The position numbers and the translations under genes are program-made. 64,000 bases of DNA from a virus. Of the stretch, positions 44,190-53,004 are shown in pieces (within the stretch, counting starts at the first letter, position 1; every line of letters starts with the position of its first letter). The DNA is taken from IMG/VR virus record IMGVR_UViG_3300027742_000001, positions 27,914 through 91,913 of that record; one strand, 5' to 3'. The notes under the pieces were generated by a model. That model saw nothing but the letters and a program-made list of their open reading frames with translations, ran no database searches and was not told where the DNA came from.

Positions 44190-44222
44190 TTAACCTAAGT
44201 TTAAGGTTATATAATATATAAT
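44190..44222 (+). promoter_or_regulatory. Phage promoter, TTAACC class with dyad
   Basis: TTAACCTAAGTTTAAGG starts at 44190, TATAAT at 44217: spacing 27. TAACCT (44191-44196) and AGGTTA (44204-44209) form a perfect inverted repeat with a 7-nt spacer. Heads the operon of unknown DNA protein, ThyX, protease and ribonucleotide reductase. Confidence 0.75.
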
Positions 44223-44246
44223 ACACTCATAAAACAAAGGAGGTAA

Positions 44247-45227
44247 ATGTTGAATGAAGTAAAAGTTAAAAAGGACAATAAAAGTATAGAACTTTCAGAA
44301 AAAGACTTCGAGGTACTTTTTGGAAAGGTTGCTTATGTAGATAATGAGTTAAAAAGGAAAAGTAAAGGTTTTTCAGCTAAACTAGCTCAGAAATGTTATC
44401 ATATGTATAATGTTCCTAAAGATACTACTGAAAATTATGTTTCTGAAATTGTAGCTAAAGAGAAAGGTACAATAAAAGAGTTATTAGATTTAGATAAAGG
44501 TAAAGCTTATAATTATATTTTTGATAGATTAAGGTCTCAAGATTATTTATATGTAAGAAGACTTAAAACAAAAAATGCTAATGAGTTTAAGTACAAAGTT
44601 TATGTAAATGTAAAAGTTAAAAAAAGTACAGATAAATATAATCTTTTAAATGATATAATTGAAGAAATTAGTCACTTTTTTGATATTGAAAGTAAAAACA
44701 TTTATGATATTAATACTAAAGAAGATGAAATCATAAATAAAGACTTCTTTTTCGATATAAAAAACGATGAAATCATTTATAAGGTAATGTTTTATGGAAA
44801 ACCTACTAAAGCATTTATTTATACCGAAGAACTAGAACAAGAAATTGAAAAAAGTATTAATAATCAAGTTAATCTTAATATAGATTTTTGTAAAGTACAA
44901 GATATAGATATAAAAGTTATTAAGAATTTTAGAAAAAGTATGTTCTATGATATTGAAAGTGTAGATTTTAGTGATGATACTATTGATATTACTGATAAAA
45001 AGACTTTATATTATGCTTATATTGATGAATTTAATCTTAGAGATTGTGAGGAAGCTTTTATTAATTTAAGTTTTCAAGGGTATAATGTTTATAAAGAAGA
45101 AGATATTCCATATTTTAAGGAAGTTCTTAAGAAAAAAGATAACCAAGAATTTAGTAAAAACTATTTAAGAACTAAATTTTTAAATAAACTTTGTGATAAA
45201 TTATCTGATAATAGCCCTTTTAGTTAA
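44247..45227 (+). CDS. Hypothetical protein of the replication block
   Basis: 326 residues; TTG 44250 would also fit the ribosome site (AAAGGAGG). The first 110 residues are basic with helices (KRKSKGFSAKLAQKCYHMYNVPKD), possibly winged-helix DNA-binding; the rest is acidic and mixed. First gene of the operon and 11 bp before the next gene, so a replication initiator or loader is conceivable, but I recognise no family. Confidence 0.7.
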   Translation: MLNEVKVKKDNKSIELSEKDFEVLFGKVAYVDNELKRKSKGFSAKLAQKCYHMYNVPKDTTENYVSEIVAKEKGTIKELLDLDKGKAYNYIFDRLRSQDYLYVRRLKTKNANEFKYKVYVNVKVKKSTDKYNLLNDIIEEISHFFDIESKNIYDINTKEDEIINKDFFFDIKNDEIIYKVMFYGKPTKAFIYTEELEQEIEKSINNQVNLNIDFCKVQDIDIKVIKNFRKSMFYDIESVDFSDDTIDITDKKTLYYAYIDEFNLRDCEEAFINLSFQGYNVYKEEDIPYFKEVLKKKDNQEFSKNYLRTKFLNKLCDKLSDNSPFS

Positions 45228-45238
45228 AAGGAAATACT

Positions 45239-45604
45239 TTGGAAAATACTATTAAAGTAAGTTCTCCAACAAAAAGAACTAAAAGAGGACAATATCTTTA
45301 TGATTTAGTTAGTAAACATGAACATAAAGAAACATTAAATAAAGTAAAAGAGTTCTTGAACAAATATTATCAAGAGTTAACTTTTAATCAGATTGTTACA
45401 ACAGTAAAAGCTTTATATAATGTTAATTTAACACAAGGTGAAATAAAGAATTTATGTTTAAGCATTAATTTATTACCTAAGAATATAAGTGCTAGTACAA
45501 GGAAGTTTGAGAAAAAAGAGTTCGATAAAAGAGTTGCAAGAGGGCTTTGGTTAGAATATTTTAACTATTGGGAAGTGAAACCTATTAAGTTAAAACCTGA
45601 ATAA
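45239..45604 (+). CDS. Small helical protein, possible HTH
   Basis: 121 residues from a TTG start. ELTFNQIVTTVKALYNVNLTQGEIKNLCLSI has a helix-turn-helix-like pattern; basic overall. Unknown family. Confidence 0.65.
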   Translation: MENTIKVSSPTKRTKRGQYLYDLVSKHEHKETLNKVKEFLNKYYQELTFNQIVTTVKALYNVNLTQGEIKNLCLSINLLPKNISASTRKFEKKEFDKRVARGLWLEYFNYWEVKPIKLKPE

Positions 45605-45622
45605 AATTTATAAGGAGGATTA

Positions 45623-46444
45623 TTGGATAAAATTAAAGAAGAAAATTATAAAAAACCTAAAGCTACTTTACTTCATGCTTCTCCATTAAGTATAGGAGAA
45701 ATTGCTGGAAGAATATGTTATGATAGTTTTAGTTTAAGTGAACATGAATTAGTAAGAAACTTTGAAGAAAATCCTAAAGAATTTATTAATAACTTATCTA
45801 CTTTAGGGGACATTGAAAGTTCAAAATTACTAGATAAACTTTTTAATGTTTATTTTCACGAAAGTGTTGCTGAACATATTAACTTAACTTATCATGTTGA
45901 GAGAGTTAGTAGAGAAATAATTATTGAATGGAATAGAACAAGAATAGGTATGCCTACAAGCCAAAAGTCAACAAGATATACCATTGAAGATTTAGTTAAT
46001 GCTTTTGTTGATTGGTATGATAATAGTAATGGGGCTATTGGAGAAGAACATTATAATGCTTTTGAAAAAGTTGTTGATGATAACATTGTACATAAAAATA
46101 ATACAAGAGTTACTATAACTACTAATTATTTATTAGATATGTTATCTACATACCATGAAGAAGAACCTCTTAAAAAAGGTTTAACAGGTGGGGCTAAAAA
46201 GAAACAAAATGATAGAGTTAAAAGATGTTTACCTGAGAGTTGGATGTTAGAAGGTATTTGGACATTTAACTTAAGGAGTCTAAAACACTTTGTAAATTTA
46301 AGAAGTAGTGGTTCTGCATATTATGGTATTAGAGAAGTTGTTGAAACAGTTATGGAGCAAACACCTCATAAGTATAGAATTCTTGTAGATAAAAAATATA
46401 AAGAATTACTATTAAAACAAAATAAAGGAGAAATTAATGAATAA
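45623..46444 (+). CDS. thyX: Flavin-dependent thymidylate synthase ThyX
   Basis: 273 residues from TTG behind AAGGAGG. HESVAEHINLTYHVERVSREIIIEWNR (79-105) and the signature RTRIGMPTSQKSTRY (105-119) match ThyX; the motif differs from the RHRxxS form (His to Thr, and one extra residue). The enzyme makes dTMP from dUMP with FAD, NADPH and methylene-tetrahydrofolate. Next to ribonucleotide reductase, it raises dTTP supply for phage DNA synthesis. Confidence 0.82.
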   Translation: MDKIKEENYKKPKATLLHASPLSIGEIAGRICYDSFSLSEHELVRNFEENPKEFINNLSTLGDIESSKLLDKLFNVYFHESVAEHINLTYHVERVSREIIIEWNRTRIGMPTSQKSTRYTIEDLVNAFVDWYDNSNGAIGEEHYNAFEKVVDDNIVHKNNTRVTITTNYLLDMLSTYHEEEPLKKGLTGGAKKKQNDRVKRCLPESWMLEGIWTFNLRSLKHFVNLRSSGSAYYGIREVVETVMEQTPHKYRILVDKKYKELLLKQNKGEINE

Positions 46445-46682
46445 AGAACAAAAGAAAATACATTCAAAAGAAATTGAGAATAGAAAAGCTAAACAAAAAG
46501 AACGAATAGGTAATTATTACATACAATATTCTAATAAAAGTGCTAACGGAGTTGAGTACACCAATATGGCTTCACTAGATACTTTTGGTAAACTTAGATT
46601 TAGAAGTATTGATAATCAAGGTTGGTTTTATTTAGTTAATCTTGCAAAGGATAAGTTAGTGAATGGTGTTGGTGGTATTTAA
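46437..46682 (+). CDS. Small hypothetical protein (81 aa)
   Basis: Overlaps thyX by 8 bp with AAAGGAGAAATTA. Basic helical start and a beta-type second half (GNYYIQYSNKSANG). Unknown. Confidence 0.62.
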   Translation: MNKEQKKIHSKEIENRKAKQKERIGNYYIQYSNKSANGVEYTNMASLDTFGKLRFRSIDNQGWFYLVNLAKDKLVNGVGGI

Positions 46683-47281
46683 TGGAAGATTTTGACTTAA
46701 ATACATATGTAGTTGAATCCTCTGAGAGTAATGTTTATAAATTTGATATAGATAAAGATTTTGAAAATCCTAGTCAAGTTAGGGATTTAACTAGATTATT
46801 AGATACTCAAACTGAATATGATACTACTATTCTTAGGGTAAATCATTGGGGTGGATGCAAATTCACGTTATTATCAGTAATGGATGCTATTCAGAATAGT
46901 AAAGGACAAGTTATTGCTCAAGTAATCCATGCTAGTAGTGCTGGTTCATTATTGAGTTTAGTTTGTGATGATTGTTTTACGGTTAAGTTTGGAGAATGGT
47001 ATATACACCAAGAGCAAAGTTATAATTTTGGAGATACTTCGTATCAAAAACAAAATATTGAATTTACAGATAAAACACAAAGACACTTATTTGAGGAAGT
47101 TTATAAAGGATTTTTAACGGATAAAGAGATAGATGATTTATGTAAAGGTACTATTAGAGATTTTACTTTTGATTATATAGAAGCTAATGAAAGATTAGTT
47201 AAATGGAGAGAGTATAGAGATTCTTTAGTTGAGAATGCTGAAGATACAAATGAACAAGAAATTGTTGAGAAAGGAGAGTAA
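46682..47281 (+). CDS. ClpP-like serine protease
   Basis: 199 residues. Features of the ClpP/crotonase-fold protease: HWGGCKFTLLSVMDAI (like the GG..AG.AIYDTM helix), HASSAGSLLSL with probable nucleophile Ser86, and EWYIHQEQS with His109, close to MIHQP of ClpP. The third acidic residue is not certain. It lies one base overlap behind the previous gene and directly before nrdA. Such phage proteases are usually head maturation proteases; here it sits in the nucleotide operon, so a regulatory or host-takeover role is possible. Confidence 0.75.
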   Translation: MEDFDLNTYVVESSESNVYKFDIDKDFENPSQVRDLTRLLDTQTEYDTTILRVNHWGGCKFTLLSVMDAIQNSKGQVIAQVIHASSAGSLLSLVCDDCFTVKFGEWYIHQEQSYNFGDTSYQKQNIEFTDKTQRHLFEEVYKGFLTDKEIDDLCKGTIRDFTFDYIEANERLVKWREYRDSLVENAEDTNEQEIVEKGE

Positions 47282-49057
47282 TTGGAAAGAGAATTGTTAG
47301 TTAATGATTTTGCTAAAGCTATGTTTGAAGATTCATACCTTTTACCAAATGAAACAATACACGACCTTTATCATAGGGTTGCTTATGATAATTGTAGAGA
47401 TAACCCTAAGAGGGCAGAGAGAATAAAAGACTATTTATATAAACAATGGGCTAGTGGAGCAACTCCTGTTTTATCTAACTCAGGTACAGATAGAGGCTAT
47501 CCTATATCCTGCTTTAAAAGTATTACAAATGATGATATGGGAAGTATTGCTTTTGGATTTATGGAAGATTTAGTTCTAGGCTCAGGAGGTGGAGGAATTG
47601 GTAGGATGAAAAATGTTAGAGGTGTAGGTAGACCTATTTTTAATGTTGGAAATTCTAGTGGTAAAATTCCTTTTTATAAGGTAGATGATGCTATGGTTAA
47701 TGCAGTATCACAAGGTGGGTTAAGGAGAGCAAGTAAAGCAGAATACTTACACATTTCAGATATAGAAATTGAAGAGTTTATTAAATTAAGAAAACCTACT
47801 GGAGGAGATACTAATAGAAAATGCTTTAATTTACATCAAGGAGTAGTTTTATCAGATGATTTTATGGAAGCAGTTATAAATAAAAAAGCATGGGGCTTAA
47901 AATCTGTGGATACTGAATCTGTTGAAAAGTATGTTGATGCTTATAAACTATTTACCGAAATTTTAACAATTAGAATTGAAACAGGTGAACCCTATATACT
48001 ATTTGAAGGAAATGTTAATAAAAATTTATGTGAATTATACCAAAAAGAAGGGTTAAGTGTTACTTTTAGTAACCTTTGTAGTGAGATTCTACTAAATGTT
48101 ACGGAAGATAAAACAGCAGTATGTTGTTTAAGTAGTGTTAATTTAGAGAAATATGATGAATGGAAAGATGATTCATTATTTATTGAAGATATGATGTACT
48201 TTTTAGACGGTGTTTTAATTCAATATGAAGAAAAGTTACAAAAAAGTCCCGAATGGAAAAAACCCTTCCTAAGAAGAGTTATCAACTTTGTTAGAGAAGA
48301 GAGAGCAGTTGGGTTAGGTGTAATGGGTTGGCACAGTTTATTACAATTAAAACATATTCCTTTTGAAAGCCCAATGGCTAAAGGTTTAAATATAAAAATA
48401 TTTAGTTCTTTAAAAGAGCAAGTAGATAAAGCAAGTATAAAAATAGCTAAAGAAAGAGGTTCTTGTGAGTTAGGTAAAAAACATGGTGTTCTTGAAAGAT
48501 TTACAAATAAAATGGCTATTGCTCCTACAAGTTCAATATCTATTCTATGTGGAGGAGTTAGTGCTGGAATAGAACCTTGGCAAAGTAATGCTTATGTTCA
48601 TAAAAATAAGACTAAAGCACATACAGTTAAGAATAAGTATTTAACTAAATTAATAGAAGATAAGGCTAAAGAATTAAATAAAGATGGTAGATGGATTCAA
48701 TCGCAATGGAAATCTATATTAGCCCATGAAGGTTCTGTTCAACATTTAGAGTGGCTAGATGATTTTAGTAAAGAAGTATTTAAGACTGCTTTTGAGATAG
48801 ACCAAAGATACATAATTGAACAAGTAGCAGATAGAACTCCATATATTGACCAAGGGCAAAGTACTAATATATTCTTACCCCATGATGTTAATAAGAAAGA
48901 CTTATTAGGTTTACATTTAATGGCTTGGAAATTAGGAGCAAAAACTCTATATTATTGTAGAAGTACAAGTCCTAAAAGAGCAACTGTGGGTGGTAATGTT
49001 GAAAGACATAAAATCGAAGAAGATACTAGGTATGATGAGTGCTTGGTTTGTCAGTAA
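47282..49057 (+). CDS. nrdA: Ribonucleotide reductase alpha subunit, class I
   Basis: 591 residues from a TTG start behind AAAGGAGAG. Conserved residues seen: Cys of YPISCFKS, SNLCSE (radical Cys and Glu), CCLSS, KTLYYC (Tyr pair of the radical path) and the C-terminal ECLVC thiol pair; APTSSISILCGGVSAGIEP is also diagnostic. About 170 residues shorter than the E. coli protein, without an N-terminal ATP-cone. It reduces ribonucleotides to deoxyribonucleotides with NrdB. Confidence 0.92.
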   Translation: MERELLVNDFAKAMFEDSYLLPNETIHDLYHRVAYDNCRDNPKRAERIKDYLYKQWASGATPVLSNSGTDRGYPISCFKSITNDDMGSIAFGFMEDLVLGSGGGGIGRMKNVRGVGRPIFNVGNSSGKIPFYKVDDAMVNAVSQGGLRRASKAEYLHISDIEIEEFIKLRKPTGGDTNRKCFNLHQGVVLSDDFMEAVINKKAWGLKSVDTESVEKYVDAYKLFTEILTIRIETGEPYILFEGNVNKNLCELYQKEGLSVTFSNLCSEILLNVTEDKTAVCCLSSVNLEKYDEWKDDSLFIEDMMYFLDGVLIQYEEKLQKSPEWKKPFLRRVINFVREERAVGLGVMGWHSLLQLKHIPFESPMAKGLNIKIFSSLKEQVDKASIKIAKERGSCELGKKHGVLERFTNKMAIAPTSSISILCGGVSAGIEPWQSNAYVHKNKTKAHTVKNKYLTKLIEDKAKELNKDGRWIQSQWKSILAHEGSVQHLEWLDDFSKEVFKTAFEIDQRYIIEQVADRTPYIDQGQSTNIFLPHDVNKKDLLGLHLMAWKLGAKTLYYCRSTSPKRATVGGNVERHKIEEDTRYDECLVCQ

Positions 49058-49066
49058 AGGAGAGAA

Positions 49067-50149
49067 ATGAAAAATAATTTATTAAAAGTTAAAGATGAAT
49101 ACAGTTATAAGCCTTTTATATACCCTGAGGCTTATAACTTCTACTCGGTACATGAAGATTTACATTGGACAAAGAAAGAAATTGATTTAAACCCTGATGT
49201 AAAAGATTGGAGTACAAAAGCAACCGATGTTGATAAGTTTCTTATTACTAATATACTTAGAACATTTACAACAAATGAGGTAGCTGTTGGTAGTGGTTAT
49301 GATGCTGAGTTAAGAATATTTAAACCTCAGGAAGTAAAAATGATGTTAAGATGCTTTGCTAATAGAGAGAACATCCACATTGATGCTTATGCTAACTTTA
49401 CTGATACAGTAGGGGAGTTTAATGAAGATACATTCTACAATGAGTGGAGAGAGTATGAATGTATGGAAGAAAAATTAGAATATATACACAAAGCTAGGGT
49501 TAAACACTTTTATCAATATATTGATGAAGTTAGGGAAACTTGTGGAGAGGATAATTTAACCGAAGAAGAGATTAGAGATAAAGCTAATTTTAGATTTAGA
49601 CAAGATGTGGCTAGAATGTTAGCTGTTTATGGAGGAGGTACTGAAGGAGTATTACTATTTAGTCAATTTGCTATTTTAATGAATTTCCAAAGACATGGTA
49701 TGTTCTCAGGACTCTCTACAACAGTTGATTGGTCAATTAGAGATGAAAATCAACATTGTGAGGGACATTCTTGGTTATTCAGAACCTTAATAAAAGAAAA
49801 CTATGATATATGGACAGATGAATTAAAATTTGATATTTATGAAGCTTTTAGAGAAATAGTAAGGCTAGAAGATAACTTTTTAGACTTTGCCTTTAGTTTA
49901 GGTGAAATAAAAGGACTAACTTTATCTGAAATGAAACAGTATATTAGATATATTGCAGATAGAAGATTACTTGAATTAGGTATGAAACCCAACTTTAAAG
50001 TTAAAGACAACCCATTACCTTGGATGGAGGAGATGATTAATGCAAGTTCTTTCAGTAATTTCTTTGATGTTAAAGTTACTGAGTACGGAAAAGGCACAAC
50101 TAAAGGTGATTGGGAAGAAGCAAGTTCAATATTAGAACAATTTAGGTAA
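49067..50149 (+). CDS. nrdB: Ribonucleotide reductase beta subunit, class I
   Basis: 360 residues, 9 bp after nrdA. Diiron ligands and the radical Tyr are visible: RENIHIDAYANF (E-x2-H, then Tyr 7 residues after Glu as in the E. coli Y122 position) and SIRDENQHCEGH (E-x2-H). It supplies the tyrosyl radical for NrdA. Confidence 0.92.
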   Translation: MKNNLLKVKDEYSYKPFIYPEAYNFYSVHEDLHWTKKEIDLNPDVKDWSTKATDVDKFLITNILRTFTTNEVAVGSGYDAELRIFKPQEVKMMLRCFANRENIHIDAYANFTDTVGEFNEDTFYNEWREYECMEEKLEYIHKARVKHFYQYIDEVRETCGEDNLTEEEIRDKANFRFRQDVARMLAVYGGGTEGVLLFSQFAILMNFQRHGMFSGLSTTVDWSIRDENQHCEGHSWLFRTLIKENYDIWTDELKFDIYEAFREIVRLEDNFLDFAFSLGEIKGLTLSEMKQYIRYIADRRLLELGMKPNFKVKDNPLPWMEEMINASSFSNFFDVKVTEYGKGTTKGDWEEASSILEQFR

Positions 50150-50160
50150 AATATTATATT

Positions 50161-50188
50161 CCTTAAAGTATTTAACCTAACTTTAAGG
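50161..50188 (+). promoter_or_regulatory. CCTTAAAGT inverted repeat overlapping the SSB promoter
   Basis: CCTTAAAGT (50161-50169) and ACTTTAAGG (50180-50188), 9-bp arms with a 10-nt spacer. It covers the upstream box of the 50172-50204 promoter, so it could be an operator or a terminator for nrdB. Confidence 0.5.
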
Positions 50189-50204
50189 AATAGTTGTATA
50201 TAAT
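50172..50204 (+). promoter_or_regulatory. Phage promoter, TTAACC class
   Basis: TTAACCTAACTTTAAGG starts at 50172, TATAAT at 50199: spacing 27. Heads the SSB-like gene at 50279 and the genes that follow. Confidence 0.75.
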
Positions 50205-50278
50205 TACAATGTTTAAAAAGAAATGTTGCCAAAAATAACCAAAAGGCTAATCAATTTAAAATAAAAAGGAGAAAATAT

Positions 50279-51259
50279 ATGGCAAGAGAATTGCACACAC
50301 TAAATGCTGAGGAAACTAACTTAGTAAATGAATTTGTTGAGGGGGGTATTGCTGAAACACCTGAAGAAGCTTTACAATTATTAATTGATGCTGGAGAGAT
50401 TACTGATACAGAATCTAGTGGTGGAGCTTCATCATTTATGCCTGAAGGGTTTTTGGAATTAAAATTTAGTTCAGGACATCAAAGGTCAGGATTTACAGTT
50501 GCTAATAGACAAGCTAAAAAAGAAAAAAATAAAGAATTTGTTTTTGAGAGTGGTGTTTACTACTATGGTACTAAACTTGTTAAAGATAAAGATACTGGAA
50601 GTATTAACTTTGAAGAAAGTTTGGTTGGAGAAAATTTAGGAGATAATCCTGAGATAGTTATTACAGGTATTCAATATGGTGGTTCTAGATATATTCCAAA
50701 TGCTAAAGATAACGTTTCAACAACTTTTGCACCTAATATGTTTACAGAAGGTCAAAAATCAATGATTGACTTTAATTCTAAGAAATCTTTTTATCAAATT
50801 AGACAAGATTTATTTACTGAATATGAAGTTGACCCTAAAAAACCTGAAACAAGAAAGAATATTCCTGATAATAGAAAAGTAAGTTTTGAAGCTCATGTAT
50901 TTGGTTTAGTTAAAATCAATGATGAATGGAAACCTTTTATGACAACTGAAAAAGTAAAATCTAATGATAGAGATTTCTTATATGATTTTAATGAAGCAAA
51001 TAAAGGTAAACAAAAGTCTAAAATTATTGCTAAAATTGATGTTGAAGAAGATGCTGATGGAAACTTTATTAAGAAAGCTGTTTTCTCAGAAGATATTTCA
51101 GCAGAAGATTATAAGAGTACTTTTTCTAAACTTGTAATGGAAAACATGAAAGCTGTTTCAAAATTCTTAGCAGAACAAAAGCAAGGAATTAAAGCTAATA
51201 AAGAAGATTCTAAGGATTCCGATACTGAAACAGAAGATGAACAAATTGATTGGGATTAA
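50279..51259 (+). CDS. Single-stranded DNA-binding protein, putative
   Basis: 326 residues. The centre is beta-rich and basic in parts; the C-terminus ends in a strongly acidic tail (SDTETEDEQIDWD), typical of phage and bacterial SSBs, used to recruit partners. It follows the nucleotide genes and has its own promoter, as expected for an abundant replication protein. No specific SSB motif could be confirmed. Confidence 0.6.
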   Translation: MARELHTLNAEETNLVNEFVEGGIAETPEEALQLLIDAGEITDTESSGGASSFMPEGFLELKFSSGHQRSGFTVANRQAKKEKNKEFVFESGVYYYGTKLVKDKDTGSINFEESLVGENLGDNPEIVITGIQYGGSRYIPNAKDNVSTTFAPNMFTEGQKSMIDFNSKKSFYQIRQDLFTEYEVDPKKPETRKNIPDNRKVSFEAHVFGLVKINDEWKPFMTTEKVKSNDRDFLYDFNEANKGKQKSKIIAKIDVEEDADGNFIKKAVFSEDISAEDYKSTFSKLVMENMKAVSKFLAEQKQGIKANKEDSKDSDTETEDEQIDWD

Positions 51260-51294
51260 TTTCCCTTTCAAATATCTTATTATAAAGGGGATAT

Positions 51295-51702
51295 ATGAAA
51301 TTTGTTAACACATTAGAATATTTTGATTTTGAAGATTATATTAAAACAAATGGTACTAATTATGCTAGAAATTTTGACTTATATACTTTATTTACTAATG
51401 AAGGACATGAGTTTACTCAAAATCAATTTGCAGAATTATTCTTTGCTAGAAGAAATGGTAAGACTTATTTAGCTTGTTATGAGTTATTTATTAAAATGTA
51501 TAGAGAACTAAAAGTTCCAAATACTAAGGGTAATTCAATTGAAAATACTTTCAGAGATACTAAAAGATTTACTTTTTTTGTAAGACAATTTAGAGATATT
51601 TTTGGTAATGGTTTTGAGGGTATTGTATCTTTGGAATATAAGAATCCTCATTCTATAAAAATGATAAGATTAGAAAATTATGGAAAGGAGATATATGAAT
51701 AA
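51295..51702 (+). CDS. Hypothetical protein (135 aa)
   Basis: Soluble, Phe/Tyr/Asn-rich and basic at the end (FRDTKRFTFFVRQFRDIFGNGFEG); behind AAAGGGGATAT. Unknown; overlaps the following membrane protein gene by 8 bp. Confidence 0.65.
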   Translation: MKFVNTLEYFDFEDYIKTNGTNYARNFDLYTLFTNEGHEFTQNQFAELFFARRNGKTYLACYELFIKMYRELKVPNTKGNSIENTFRDTKRFTFFVRQFRDIFGNGFEGIVSLEYKNPHSIKMIRLENYGKEIYE

Positions 51703-51931
51703 AGATGAATTAAAAATACTACAACAAGGTTTTTTACAATTAGGTATTAGTGCCTTTATTTATTTACTTTGGGTTATTTTAGGATTTATTTCAGTAATAA
51801 GTATTGGATTTATTATTCAATATAGTCTTGTTTTAATGTGGGTTCAAGGAGCAATTCTTTTATTTACTAACTTAACTGGGATATATTTTAGTTATAATTT
51901 CTTGAAAAATGATATTGAAGGAGAGAATTAA
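51695..51931 (+). CDS. Two-span membrane protein
   Basis: 78 residues from ATG 51695, which has AAAGGAGATAT before it (an in-frame start at 51680 has none). Two hydrophobic spans: about 15-38 (FIYLLWVILGFISVISIGFII) and 43-67. Unknown function. Confidence 0.65.
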   Translation: MNKDELKILQQGFLQLGISAFIYLLWVILGFISVISIGFIIQYSLVLMWVQGAILLFTNLTGIYFSYNFLKNDIEGEN

Positions 51932-52173
51932 TGAATAAAAGAAAATTAGCAGTAGTTGAATTAGATTCAGGTTATGAAGGGTTATACCTTTTTGATAAAT
52001 TAGTTAATGAAGGTAATCCCTTAAATGAGGGTAATGAAAGATTTTTATACTTCATTGATTTATTAGATAATTATGAGTTAGATATATCTGATATACATTT
52101 TGGTTTTGCTTCTGATTTAGAGGAATTTCCCATGTTTTTATCTGAAATAGAAGGTATATTATGGGAGAATTAA
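51931..52173 (+). CDS. Small hypothetical protein (80 aa)
   Basis: Acidic soluble protein; start overlaps the previous stop (TAATG) behind GGAGAGAATTA. Unknown. Confidence 0.62.
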   Translation: MNKRKLAVVELDSGYEGLYLFDKLVNEGNPLNEGNERFLYFIDLLDNYELDISDIHFGFASDLEEFPMFLSEIEGILWEN

Positions 52174-52355
52174 TGAATAAGTTTATTAATTGGTTTTATA
52201 AAAATTTAGTTCATTTATTTGGTGTCTTAGGAGTAGTTTTATCAGTATTATCTGTTATAACTACTTTCTTAGGTAGTTTTTTATTAACATTTTGTTTATT
52301 AAGTATTGCTCTTGGGAGTTTATATTTAGATTCATTTGTTAAAAGTAAAGTTTAA
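52173..52355 (+). CDS. Small membrane protein (60 aa)
   Basis: Start at ATG 52173 (TAATG overlap, GGGAGAATTA before it). Two hydrophobic stretches around 13-30 and 34-50 (LSVLSVITTFLGSFLLTFCLLSIAL), with one predicted pair of spans. Unknown. Confidence 0.62.
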   Translation: MNKFINWFYKNLVHLFGVLGVVLSVLSVITTFLGSFLLTFCLLSIALGSLYLDSFVKSKV

Positions 52356-52364
52356 AGGGGATTA

Positions 52365-52529
52365 ATGAACAAAAATAGTATAATTAAATTTATATTTTTA
52401 GTTTTAATTGGAGGATTTGCATTTTATAGTGGTTATATAAGATTCTCAAATCCTGAATTAACTGAAACACAGATTTTTTTAAAAAGTTTACATTTGGATA
52501 CTTTTAGTTTAAAGGAGATTAATGAATAA
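52365..52529 (+). CDS. Small signal-anchor protein (54 aa)
   Basis: ATG 52365 behind AAAGGGGATTA; MNKNSIIKFIFLVLIGGFAFYSGYIRF is one N-terminal membrane anchor followed by a short soluble part. It overlaps the MazG-like gene by 8 bp. Forms a cluster of three small membrane proteins with its neighbours. Confidence 0.6.
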   Translation: MNKNSIIKFIFLVLIGGFAFYSGYIRFSNPELTETQIFLKSLHLDTFSLKEINE

Positions 52530-53004
52530 AGAAAAAGAAGAAAAGTTTATATTAACAGATTCTCTAAGAGAATGGAGAAAAGAACGAAACATTAATAATA
52601 TTAGTAGAGAAACTTACGTTAAGCAAGTTCTTGAAGAGTTACTTGAATTATATTTAACTGATAAAAAAGCTATTGATAAAAATACTTTAGCATTGTATGA
52701 TTCTTGGTTTAAACATTTAGAGGGTAATATGTTAAGTGTTGACTCCTTTATAGATGTAACACAAGATATACAAGTTTTTAGTGTAAATGCTAGTGAGATT
52801 TTAGGTTATGATAATAACAAATGTAATGAAGAAGTTTTTAAACATATTTCTTGTAGAAAACAAGACCCTCAACAAAAAGCTGAATGGGATACCTTTGGAA
52901 GTAAAGGTCAGAAGTGGCAAAAATGGAGAGAGCAACCTTTAAATGAACTTTATGAGCCTAACTATGAAGTTTGTAAATTAAATAGTAATGAATACCTTTA
53001 TTAA
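52522..53004 (+). CDS. MazG / phosphoribosyl-ATP pyrophosphohydrolase-like protein
   Basis: 160 residues. VKQVLEELLELYL (E-E-x2-E) and DSFIDVTQDIQVFSVNASEILGYD...EEVFKHISCRKQDPQQ with D-x3-D match the phage MazG-like/PRA-PH family, where acidic residues bind magnesium and nucleoside triphosphate pyrophosphate is cut. Phage versions may lower host (p)ppGpp or clean nucleotide pools. Next to endonuclease VII and PhoH-like genes. Confidence 0.78.
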   Translation: MNKEKEEKFILTDSLREWRKERNINNISRETYVKQVLEELLELYLTDKKAIDKNTLALYDSWFKHLEGNMLSVDSFIDVTQDIQVFSVNASEILGYDNNKCNEEVFKHISCRKQDPQQKAEWDTFGSKGQKWQKWREQPLNELYEPNYEVCKLNSNEYLY

